Origin: Chloroflexota bacterium
GTDB taxonomy: Bacteria > Chloroflexota > Dehalococcoidia > Tepidiformales > Tepidiformaceae
DNA length: 64,000 nt
Direction of reading: 5' to 3'
Assembly: GCA_016191435.1 (NCBI GenBank)
Contig: JACPOQ010000035.1
Span: forward strand, 62,001 to 126,000
A program made the position numbers and the translations under genes. Position 1 is the stretch's first letter. The number at the start of each line of letters is the position of its first letter. The notes under the pieces were generated by a model that had not been told where the DNA came from, searched no databases, and saw only the letters and a program-made list of their open reading frames with translations. Shown one piece after another: positions 57,150 through 64,000 of the stretch.

Positions 57150-58127
57150 TTAGTACGCCGCCAGCTCCCGCGCCGCCGCCGCGATCTTCGCCGCGTCCGG
57201 CATGAAGAACGACTCCATCGCGTGGTGATAGGGCATCGCCGGGATGTCCGGCGCCGCGACCCGGCGGATGGGCGCGTCGAGGTACTCGAACGCGTGCTCC
57301 GCGATCAGCGCCGCGATCTCGCCGCCGAGGCCCCCGGTGAGCGTGTCTTCGTGCACGATCAGCACCTTACCCGTGGCCTTCGCCGCTTCGAGGATCGTCT
57401 CGCGGTCGAGCGGCAGCAGCGTGAGCAGGTCAACCACGGTGCATTCGATGCCCTCCCCCGCGAGGCTCTCCGCCGCCGCCAGCGATTCGTGCAGCATCAG
57501 CCCGTAGGCGAAGATCGCCAGGTCGCCCCCGCGGCGCGTCACCCGTGCCCGCCCGATAACGCTCTCCGCCGGGGCGCCCTCCAGCTCCTGGCGCACCATG
57601 CGATAGGTGCGCTTGTGTTCGAGGAACAGCACCGGGTTCGGGTCCGCGATCGCCGCCTTCAGCAACGAGCGGTAGTCGGCCGGGAACGCCGGCGCGATCA
57701 CCTTCAACCCGGGCATGTGCGTGTAGTACGCCTCGATGCTCTGGGAGTGGTGCTGGCCGCCATGTACGCCCCCGCCCCATGGCGTCCGCACCACCATCGG
57801 CAGGTATGCGTCACCCTTGGTGCGATAGCACCAGCGCGAAGCCTCGCTGCAGAGCTGGTCGAAGCCCGAGTGGATGAAGTCCGCGAACTGAATCTCCGCC
57901 ACCGGCCGCATCCCGTAGTGCGCCGCCCCGATGCTGAGCCCGATGATCGACGACTCCGCCAGGGGCGAATCGATGATGCGGCCGGGATACTTTGCGGCCA
58001 GGCCGTCGGTCGCGCGGAACACGCCCCCTGCCTCCACGTCCTCACCAAGGATGAACATCCGTTCATCGGCGGCGAGCTCCTCGTCGAGCGTCGACCTGAT
58101 TGCCTCGATCACCGACGCTTGAGCCAC
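57150..58127 (-). CDS. 2-oxoacid dehydrogenase E1 beta subunit
   Basis: A 325-residue subunit of a thiamine-diphosphate dehydrogenase. AIRSTLDEELAADERMFILG, EDVEAGGVFRATDGLAAKYP, SPLAESSIIGLSIGAAHYGM, VAEIQFADFIHSGFDQLCSE and VRTPWGGGVHGGQHHSQSIE match the BkdA2/AcoB/PdhB family. The complex converts 2-oxoacids to acyl-CoA, CO2 and NADH. The GTG at 58127 has AGGAGG 7 bases upstream; it begins 2 bases after the E1alpha stop. Confidence 0.93.
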   Translation of the reverse strand: MAQASVIEAIRSTLDEELAADERMFILGEDVEAGGVFRATDGLAAKYPGRIIDSPLAESSIIGLSIGAAHYGMRPVAEIQFADFIHSGFDQLCSEASRWCYRTKGDAYLPMVVRTPWGGGVHGGQHHSQSIEAYYTHMPGLKVIAPAFPADYRSLLKAAIADPNPVLFLEHKRTYRMVRQELEGAPAESVIGRARVTRRGGDLAIFAYGLMLHESLAAAESLAGEGIECTVVDLLTLLPLDRETILEAAKATGKVLIVHEDTLTGGLGGEIAALIAEHAFEYLDAPIRRVAAPDIPAMPYHHAMESFFMPDAAKIAAAARELAAY

Positions 58128-58129
58128 CG

Positions 58130-59152
58130 TCAGGCCTCCTTGTACACGAACCCGAGGGCGTCTTCCGGCGCCGGGTCCGGCTGCATGAGCGCCCATTGCG
58201 TCGCTTCCCGGATTTCCGCCTCGGTCTTCTCCTCGATCTCGTCGAGGTCCGCCCGCGGGAAGATCCCGTCGTTCTCGACGCGCTCCCGGAAGAGCTTCAG
58301 CGGGTCCTTGCGGGCCCACTCCTCCAACTCCTTCTTCGGCCGGTAGCGCGAGTCATCGTCGTCGCTGGAGTGCGGCCAGAGCCGGTAACACTTGGCCTCG
58401 ATCAGGAACGGCCCACCGCCGCGCCGCGCCTGGTCCACCGCCGGGCGGACGTTTTGGTAGACCGCGATCGCGTCCATCCCATCGACCACGGCGCTCTGGA
58501 TCCCGTACCCGCGCGCGCGGTCGGCGACGTGCTCCAGCGGCATCTCCTTCTCGGTGCGCTCGGAGATCGCGTAGCCGTTGTTCTCCACGTAGAACACCAC
58601 CGGGAGCTTGTGGATCGCCGCGAAATTGAGCGCCTCGTGGAAATCGCCCTTGCTCGTGCTGCCCTCGCCGCAGCACGTCATGACCACCACGGGGTCCTTC
58701 CGCATCTTCGCTCCCAGCGCGATCCCGGCCGCGTGCAGGAACTGCGTCGTCACCACGCTGGACTGCGTCACGATGTGCCGGCTGGAGTTGCCCCAGTGCG
58801 ATGGCATCTGGCGGCCGTAGCTGTTCGGATCGTCGCGCTTTCCCAGCAGGTTCAGCATCGCTTCACGCGCGGACATCCCCAGCACAAGGTTCATCCCGAG
58901 GTCGCGGTAGTACGGCGCGAGGTAGTCGACCCCCTTGCGCAGCGACATCGCGGCCCCCACCTGCGCCGCCTCCTGCCCAACCCCTGCGATCACGAACGGG
59001 GCGCGGCCCTGGCGGTTGAGCGCGAGGCTGCGCTCGTTGATCCGGCGCGCCAACAGCATGTAAGAGTACATCTCCTCCAACTGGTGTTCGCTGAGGAGGA
59101 GGTCGTCGATTGGCTTTTGGGAGCGGACGCGGCGTGGCCGCACTGCCGTCAT
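58130..59152 (-). CDS. 2-oxoacid dehydrogenase E1 alpha subunit
   Basis: A 340-residue TPP-binding subunit. The thiamine-diphosphate motif is CCGEGSTSKGDFHEALNFAA followed by VVFYVENNGYAIS (GDG...NN, here GEG...NN), and the phosphorylation-loop region reads YRLWPHSSDDDDSRYRP. It most resembles the branched-chain 2-oxoacid (BCKDH) alpha subunits, but pyruvate or acetoin are not excluded. It is the first gene of the operon, with GAGGAG 9 bases upstream of the ATG. Its product begins valine, leucine and isoleucine breakdown, matching the acyl-CoA enzymes in the window. Confidence 0.9.
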   Translation of the reverse strand: MTAVRPRRVRSQKPIDDLLLSEHQLEEMYSYMLLARRINERSLALNRQGRAPFVIAGVGQEAAQVGAAMSLRKGVDYLAPYYRDLGMNLVLGMSAREAMLNLLGKRDDPNSYGRQMPSHWGNSSRHIVTQSSVVTTQFLHAAGIALGAKMRKDPVVVMTCCGEGSTSKGDFHEALNFAAIHKLPVVFYVENNGYAISERTEKEMPLEHVADRARGYGIQSAVVDGMDAIAVYQNVRPAVDQARRGGGPFLIEAKCYRLWPHSSDDDDSRYRPKKELEEWARKDPLKLFRERVENDGIFPRADLDEIEEKTEAEIREATQWALMQPDPAPEDALGFVYKEA

Positions 59153-59379
59153 CGGGCTGGACTCCTCTCACACCGGGTGGGTGCCGGGCGCCATCAACGC
59201 CGCTGCGCCAATGCTACCAACCAATTCGCTCCCATGCCTATCGTTCGATACATGCAACAGATGTGCCACATCCCTCGTCCCCTCCGCCAGATTGATTGCC
59301 GCGAAACGAATAATGCGCGAGCCATAAGCAATGTGTAGAGCAGCCCGGACTCGCCGCCTGTCGAGCCTATGGCTGGCAC
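59153..59379. other. Divergent control region between the E1alpha operon and the peptide transporter
   Basis: About 360 bases separate the two divergent units. No gene is seen. The region 59270-59340 is A/T-richer than the genes on either side, but I could not identify a convincing -35/-10 pair for the leftward operon. Confidence 0.4.
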
Positions 59380-59408
59380 TTGTAGCTTCAATCCGCTGCG
59401 CCTAGAAT
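59380..59408 (+). promoter_or_regulatory. Sigma-70-type promoter of the peptide transporter
   Basis: TTGTAG (59380-59385), a 17-base spacer and TAGAAT (59403-59408). The transcript should begin near 59415, leaving a leader of about 97 bases before the binding-protein gene. Confidence 0.6.
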
Positions 59409-59511
59409 CCCGCATCAGCAGACCGGCGGCCCCATGTACAAAGCGCGGGAAAACCGGTGGGTCTGGAACGGCGTATCACCAGCAGGCGCTATTCGCAGGA
59501 GGGGAACACAC

Positions 59512-61308
59512 ATGGCGAACGAATACTGGAGCAGATACTGGTCCGCGAGGAGTTCGCGGCGGCGTGTGCTTGGCGCGGCGGGCGTCCTCGGGGCCGGCGC
59601 GGCGGGCCTCGCTCTGGTGGGCTGCGGCGGTGGCGACGACAGCAGCAAGGCGACGGCAACAACGGCGCCCTCTGGCACGACGCCCGGCGCGGGGACCAGC
59701 CCAACGGCCGCCCCCACAGCTGAGAAGCCAAACCCTGGTGGGACCGTCAAGTTCCCCCTGTCGGGTATCTCCTCGGGCAACCCGCCCACTCTTTACCCGT
59801 TCGAGAACCTTACCTACCTGGCCCAGACACCGGCCAACTACTACTACAGCCGGCTCATCCGCGGTAAGACTGGCCGCGACATCAGCGTCGACGACCAGAC
59901 CTCGATCGAAGGCGACCTCGCTGCCAAGTGGGAGCCGGTCGACCCGCTGACCTACGTCTTCACCTTCAAGCCGAACGTCAAGTGGCAGGACAAGGCGCCG
60001 ATGAACGGCCGCGCAGCCACTGCCGGCGACTGGGTGAAGACCTACCAGGCCTTCTTGAAGGCCTCCCAGAACGCCCCCGGCTGGACCAACGTCGTCGACA
60101 AGGTCGAAGCGACCGATGACAAGACGCTGAGGATCACGCTCAAGTCCGCCTTCGCGCCGTTCCTTGTCACCCATGCCTCCTCCGCCGAAGCGGTCTGGTT
60201 CATCCCCGTCGAAACCATCGACAACGATCAGGTCAAGAAGGATCCCGTGGGCACCGGGCCCTACCTGTTCGAGAAGTTCGAATCTGGCGTCACCATCACC
60301 GGCAAGAAGAACCCGACCTACTTCGACGCGCCGATGCCGTACTACGACCGCTTCGAGGCCAGCCTCATCAACGATGCCCAGCGCATCATCGCCGGCCTTC
60401 AGTCCGGGGACCTTGACGGGTCAGGTCTCAGCGGCGTCCTCTACAAGGAGAACCGCTCCAAGCTCGATGCCAAGGGTCAGGATACGTTCGTCCAGAACGT
60501 GGTCGAGGGCGCCCTGTATTTCAACTTCGACAACAAGCCCTGGAACGATGCACGCGTCCGCCAGGCGCTCTCTATGGCGCTCGACCGCGATGGCTATCTG
60601 AAGGTCCAGGACGGCACGGGGAAGGGGAACTGGCACTCCTTCATCCCCGTCGGCCACGCGCCGTACTACATCTCGCCGCGCGACAAGAACGCCGACTACG
60701 GCGCCGCGGGCAAGTACTGGAAGCGGAACATCACCGAGGCGAAGGCCCTGCTCAAGGCGGCGACTGGCTCCGACACCATCAAGTTCAAGCTCGTCGGCAG
60801 CGTCAACGTCTACGGGCCTGAAGCCCAGCAGGCCTGGGAGCTCATCTCGGCCTCCATCAAAGAAGCCGGCTTCGACAACGAGCTCTCCTTCCAGGAGTAC
60901 GCCCAGTACATCCAGTCGACATTCCTCGGCAAGATCCCGGAGAACACCATCGCCCTCGGCCCGCTGATCGGCTCGCCCAGGGACCCCGACGACGTGCTCA
61001 TGCGCAACTATTGGTCCAAGTCCGCGCGCCACAACTGGGGCGGCACGCCGATCCCCGAGATGCCGGAACTTGACGCCATGTTCGAAAAACAACGCACGCT
61101 CCTCGATCTCAAGGAGCGCGTGAGCTACCTCGGCGATATCCAGCGGAAGATGTCTGAATCCTTCCTCGTGGTCCCCTACCACGGGGCGGCCGGGTACATC
61201 TACATGCAGCCCTGGGTCAGGAACTGGTGGTACCGCGCCGGGTACTCGTCGGCGACCGACTCCACGATGAAGTCCTGGTTCACCGCGGACCGGATCAAGA
61301 AGGGCTAG
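59512..61308 (+). CDS. Peptide/solute-binding lipoprotein of an ABC transporter
   Basis: A 598-residue SBP_bac_5-type binding protein. The N-terminus has a twin-arginine motif (SSRRRVLGAAGVLGAGAAG) with a lipobox ending LVGC, so it is exported folded and lipid-anchored. A Thr/Ala/Pro-rich linker (about 45-75) follows, then the ligand-binding fold (GGTVKFPLSGISSGNPPTLY, LAAKWEPVDPLTYVFTFKPN, VKWQDKAPMNGRAATAGDWV, DARVRQALSMALDRDGYLKV). GGAGGGG lies 8 bases before the ATG. The next two genes are its permeases; no ATPase genes are visible before the window's right end. Confidence 0.92.
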   Translation: MANEYWSRYWSARSSRRRVLGAAGVLGAGAAGLALVGCGGGDDSSKATATTAPSGTTPGAGTSPTAAPTAEKPNPGGTVKFPLSGISSGNPPTLYPFENLTYLAQTPANYYYSRLIRGKTGRDISVDDQTSIEGDLAAKWEPVDPLTYVFTFKPNVKWQDKAPMNGRAATAGDWVKTYQAFLKASQNAPGWTNVVDKVEATDDKTLRITLKSAFAPFLVTHASSAEAVWFIPVETIDNDQVKKDPVGTGPYLFEKFESGVTITGKKNPTYFDAPMPYYDRFEASLINDAQRIIAGLQSGDLDGSGLSGVLYKENRSKLDAKGQDTFVQNVVEGALYFNFDNKPWNDARVRQALSMALDRDGYLKVQDGTGKGNWHSFIPVGHAPYYISPRDKNADYGAAGKYWKRNITEAKALLKAATGSDTIKFKLVGSVNVYGPEAQQAWELISASIKEAGFDNELSFQEYAQYIQSTFLGKIPENTIALGPLIGSPRDPDDVLMRNYWSKSARHNWGGTPIPEMPELDAMFEKQRTLLDLKERVSYLGDIQRKMSESFLVVPYHGAAGYIYMQPWVRNWWYRAGYSSATDSTMKSWFTADRIKKG

Positions 61309-61380
61309 CCAGGACTCCGTTCAATCGATGGGCGCCTGGCACCTGCCTGGCGCCCTAACCTTGCGGATCGGAGGCCGAAG

Positions 61381-62529
61381 GTGCTGCAGTACATCATCCG
61401 GCGCATCATCCTGATGATCCCCACGCTTATCGGCGTGTCGCTGCTCGTCACCGCCTTGCTGAGGCTGCTCCCCGCTGACGCCGTCGATATCCTGGTCGCC
61501 GGTGGCGAAGTCCAGGGCGGCCCCGAATCCTTCAACGAAATCGTCAACAAGCGCCTTGCCGCCGAAGGCAAGGACCCGGCCGCGATCAGCGGCTTCAACA
61601 GCGACCGCCTCCGTGCGGAAAAGGCCGTCGTCGACGATCAGCTGAAGAAGGAAGGCATCAACCCCGAGACCGCGCTCGATTCGCAACGCACAGCCGCCCG
61701 CAACACCGTTTCGCGAGACGCCTTCAAGGACAAGATCCGCCAGCGCGTTGGGCTCGACAAGAACTACTTTGAACAGTGGAGTTCGTGGGCCTGGGATGCC
61801 GTCCGCGGGGACCTGGGCACCTCGCTCATCGGCAGCCGCGATGTCAGCTCCGAGCTGAAGCGGCGCATCCCCGTGAGTGTCGAGCTGGGCGTGCTGGGCA
61901 TGCTCGTTTCGATCGTCATCGCCGTTCCGCTTGGCGTGGCGTCTGCTGTCAAACAGGACAGTTGGGTGGATTACGGCCTCCGCGGCTTTGCGATCGCGTT
62001 TCTTTCGGTCCCTTCGTTCTTCGTTGCAACGATCATCATCGCACTGCTCATCCGCTTCTATGGCTACTCGTTCCCAATCAACTACAGAGAACTCTGGGAC
62101 GATCCCTCAACCAACCTTCAGCTGGTCGTGACGCCCGCGATCATCCTCGGCGTCGGGCTCTCCGGGACGCTCCTGCGCCTGACGCGCGCGCAAATGCTGG
62201 AAGTCCTGCGCCAGGACTACATCCGCACTGCGCGTTCGAAAGGGCTTTCCTCGCGACACGTCATCATCCGGCACGCCGTCCGCAACGCGCTCGTGCCGGT
62301 CGTTACGGTGATCGGCCTCCAGGTGCCGGTGCTGGTCGGCGGCTCCCTCGTGCTCGAACAAATCTTCGCTATTCCCGGGGTCGCCAACTATCTCTTTTCA
62401 GCCATCAATAACCGCGACTTCCCGGCCATCATCGCCGTAAACATGGTTGTGGCCGTCGTCATCGTCGTCGTCAATCTCGCTGTCGATGTCAGCTACGCGG
62501 TCCTCGACCCGCGCGTTCGGCTGTCGTGA
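61381..62529 (+). CDS. DppB/OppB-type ABC permease, extended loop
   Basis: A 382-residue permease. The N-terminal MLQYIIRRIILMIPTLIGVS is the family start, and the cytoplasmic EAA-type loop is RQDYIRTARSKGLSSRHVII followed by RHAVRNALVPVVTVIG. Between the first two membrane segments there is an unusually long hydrophilic stretch of about 100 residues (VAGGEVQGGPESFNEIVNKR to NYFEQWSSWAWDAVRGDLGT), longer than in typical DppB proteins. The GTG start follows GGAGG. It probably forms the pore with the next gene product. Confidence 0.93.
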   Translation: MLQYIIRRIILMIPTLIGVSLLVTALLRLLPADAVDILVAGGEVQGGPESFNEIVNKRLAAEGKDPAAISGFNSDRLRAEKAVVDDQLKKEGINPETALDSQRTAARNTVSRDAFKDKIRQRVGLDKNYFEQWSSWAWDAVRGDLGTSLIGSRDVSSELKRRIPVSVELGVLGMLVSIVIAVPLGVASAVKQDSWVDYGLRGFAIAFLSVPSFFVATIIIALLIRFYGYSFPINYRELWDDPSTNLQLVVTPAIILGVGLSGTLLRLTRAQMLEVLRQDYIRTARSKGLSSRHVIIRHAVRNALVPVVTVIGLQVPVLVGGSLVLEQIFAIPGVANYLFSAINNRDFPAIIAVNMVVAVVIVVVNLAVDVSYAVLDPRVRLS

Positions 62530-62542
62530 CTGGAGTACAGGT

Positions 62543-63547
62543 ATGACCACTGCGGGGAGTTCGGCCACCATCGTAGGCGGCGACTATTTCAAGGCTGTAG
62601 AACGCCCGTTCTACGCGGCCATCGCGCGCAACGCCCTGCGTTTCTGCCGCTACAAGCCGCTCGGCGCCTTCGGCGCGTTCGTCTTGGTCGTCGTCATCGT
62701 TGTCGGCGTATTCTCACCGCTCATTGCCGGCGACCCCCAACAGGTCCACCTCTCCGACGCGCTCACGAGCCCGAACAGCACCTACTGGTTCGGCACGGAC
62801 CAGAACGGTCGTGACGTATTTGCCCGCATCGTCTACGGCTCCCAGGTGACCGCGCTTGTGGGGATCGGCACCGTCATCCTCGTCACCGTGCTTTCGTTGC
62901 TGGTTGGCGTCATCAGTGGCTACTTTGCCGGTAAGCTCGACTTCATCGTCCAGCGGTTCGTCGATGTCTGGCTCAGCTTCCCGGCCATCTTCCTCATCCT
63001 CACGCTCGTCGCGGTGCTGCAGACATCCAACGGCTATGGCTTCTTCGGCCTCGGCCGGGGACCGGAAGTCGGGCCTTCGCCCACCGGCGGCGACTGGATC
63101 TGGAATACGCTGCCACGCACCACCATCGTCATCGTCGCGCTCGGGCTGGTGCTCGCTGGGGGCGCCTCTCGCGTCGTCCGCAGCGCCACCCTGTCCACGC
63201 GCGCCAACCCCTACGTCGAGGCCGCTGTGGTCATCGGCGCACCCAACCGCACCATCATCATTCGCCACATCCTCCCAAACATCATGCCGACGGTGATCGT
63301 CCTCGCGACGCTCCAACTCGGCACCGCCATCCTCGCCGAAGCGACCATTAGTTTCCTGGGCGTGGGCGTCACGAATTTCCCCACCTGGGGCCAGATGCTT
63401 TCGGGCCAGACCCGGATCCTCGCCGAAAACTACATGTACCTTGCTCTCTTTCCAGGGATGGCCATTTTCCTCGCCGTCTTCGGCTTCAACATGCTCGGTG
63501 ACGCCCTCCGCGATGTGCTCGACCCGCGCCTCCGCGGGGTCCGCTAA
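62543..63547 (+). CDS. DppC/OppC-type ABC permease
   Basis: A 334-residue permease with six membrane segments. YWFGTDQNGRDVFARIVYGS is the diagnostic loop of the DppC group, and NPYVEAAVVIGAPNRTIIIR then HILPNIMPTVIVLATLQLG the cytoplasmic loop that contacts the ATPase. FLGVGVTNFPTWGQMLSG is also characteristic. GGAG lies 7 bases before the ATG at 62543, 13 bases after the partner permease stop. Confidence 0.93.
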   Translation: MTTAGSSATIVGGDYFKAVERPFYAAIARNALRFCRYKPLGAFGAFVLVVVIVVGVFSPLIAGDPQQVHLSDALTSPNSTYWFGTDQNGRDVFARIVYGSQVTALVGIGTVILVTVLSLLVGVISGYFAGKLDFIVQRFVDVWLSFPAIFLILTLVAVLQTSNGYGFFGLGRGPEVGPSPTGGDWIWNTLPRTTIVIVALGLVLAGGASRVVRSATLSTRANPYVEAAVVIGAPNRTIIIRHILPNIMPTVIVLATLQLGTAILAEATISFLGVGVTNFPTWGQMLSGQTRILAENYMYLALFPGMAIFLAVFGFNMLGDALRDVLDPRLRGVR

Positions 63548-63615
63548 GCGCCCCGGCCTTTCACCGGCGTGGCCATTCCGCTTCCTTTCCATATCGTTTC
63601 CGCGACAGATGCCGA

Positions 63616-63621
63616 TAATCT
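63616..63621 (+). promoter_or_regulatory. -10 element, leaderless start of the sortase-like gene
   Basis: TAATCT, 6-base spacer (CCGCGC), ATG at 63628. Confidence 0.5.
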
Positions 63622-63627
63622 CCGCGC

Positions 63628-64000
63628 ATGTACGCTGCTAGCGTGAGGACGTGGATGTGGGGAGGGGCGGGCGCGCTGCTGATTGCCGGCGCGTCCCTTG
63701 CCGCCATCGCCCAGCCCTTCCGTGGCCATGCCGCCGGCGACTTGCCCGGCGCCCGCCCCACGGCCGCCGAGCAACTCCGCTACATCGGCCGCGACTGGAC
63801 CAGCGGCCTGGCGACCACCGTCAACGATCGCTTCATCGCCGAAGTCGAGCGCTCCTACGCGCTGTATGGCACCGAGGAATCGCAGCCGGTGCCGCCCTCG
63901 CCCGCCGCCGGCGCCACCGTCTCTCGCCTCACGATCCCGGCCCTCAAGGTTGATGCCGCCGTCCAGCGGTACGGTGTGGACCGTTTCGGGCGCCTCGATA
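63628..64000 (+). CDS. Sortase-like protein, N-terminal part (cut by window edge)
   Basis: At least 124 residues with no stop before the edge. A short N-terminus and a membrane segment (GAGALLIAGASLAAIAQPF) precede an extracytoplasmic linker and then SRLTIPALKVDAAVQRYGVD followed by RFGRLD, which resembles the first strands of class D/E/F sortases (typically RLxIPxIxVDAPV...G). The catalytic Cys and Arg would lie beyond the window, so the assignment rests on the first strands only. Start is set by the -10 hexamer; a GTG at 63643 or ATG at 63655 is also in frame. Confidence 0.65.
   Translation, partial: MYAASVRTWMWGGAGALLIAGASLAAIAQPFRGHAAGDLPGARPTAAEQLRYIGRDWTSGLATTVNDRFIAEVERSYALYGTEESQPVPPSPAAGATVSRLTIPALKVDAAVQRYGVDRFGRLD

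Noticed and set aside
1..64000. CRISPR array, prophage or complete insertion sequence
   Set aside because: No regularly spaced repeats, phage structural genes or recognisable transposase genes were seen; the tyrosine recombinase has the housekeeping XerC/XerD layout.

Overview
The window is a 64 kb, gene-dense, high-G+C bacterial chromosome segment. Several features point to Chloroflexota, most likely an aerobic Dehalococcoidia-type lineage. These are a Tat-type twin-arginine lipoprotein peptide-binding protein with a Thr/Ala-rich linker, F420-type oxidoreductase families (LLM, PPOX), a separate SecD/SecF/YajC block, acyl-CoA metabolism, and many GTG/TTG starts. The lineage call is inference; no rRNA is present. 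The only stable RNA recognised is tRNA-Gly(CCC).

Layout. 1-2.4 kb: a secreted Asp-box repeat protein, the start of a partial gene downstream of it, a VOC protein and two decayed fragments. 2.4-7.6 kb: proline iminopeptidase, thioesterase, epimerase, a secreted GH25-like protein and an acyl-CoA dehydrogenase. 7.6-11.7 kb: a four-gene molybdenum hydroxylase operon (FAD subunit, 2Fe-2S subunit, molybdopterin subunit, MoaD-like protein). 11.8-15.1 kb: a DUF2207 membrane protein, then a low-G+C secreted orphan with its own near-consensus promoter. 15.1-18 kb: amidohydrolase, an acidic-tailed unknown protein and a YedK/HMCES-type protein. 18-23.4 kb (minus): acpS-nnrD-fabF-recJ-Clp-N-like, with overlapping start/stop codons at most junctions. 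23.4-27.6 kb: NrtS-like protein, a 438 bp element with 22 bp inverted ends, DinB, a hairpin-rich gene-free stretch ending in a terminator, CBS protein, PPOX protein, tRNA-Gly and a degenerate GGDEF protein. 27.8-34.8 kb: GltD-type oxidoreductase, arylamine N-acetyltransferase, a toxin-antitoxin pair with a frame-broken antitoxin, CNNM/CBS protein, NDH-2 and a site-2 protease. 34.9-49.8 kb: mostly single-gene metabolic units (dehydrogenases, hydrolases, RnhB/YraN, a second site-2 protease, LLM oxidoreductase, MFS, TatA, CoA transferase). 49.9-54.6 kb (minus): xerD, an HD protein, yajC-secD-secF. 54.9-59.2 kb (minus): GNAT protein, then a 2-oxoacid dehydrogenase operon (E1alpha-E1beta-E2, no E3). 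59.4-64 kb: peptide ABC transporter genes (binding protein and two permeases) and the start of a sortase-like gene cut by the window edge.

How the genes work together. The peptide transporter, proline iminopeptidase, 2-oxoacid dehydrogenase, acyl-CoA dehydrogenase, enoyl-CoA hydratase and CoA transferase fit growth on peptides, amino acids and acyl-CoA compounds. NDH-2 feeds a respiratory chain. SecDF/YajC and TatA serve export of the several signal-peptide proteins seen here.

The most general signal I found is regulatory. At least fourteen genes have a TANNNT -10 hexamer only 6-7 bases before the start codon and no Shine-Dalgarno sequence, which predicts leaderless mRNAs. I did not find a convincing new multi-gene defence or biosynthetic system. 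The best candidates for something undescribed are the hairpin-rich segment near 25.0-25.2 kb, the small inverted-repeat element at 23.75-24.19 kb, and the low-G+C secreted orphan at 13.8 kb.
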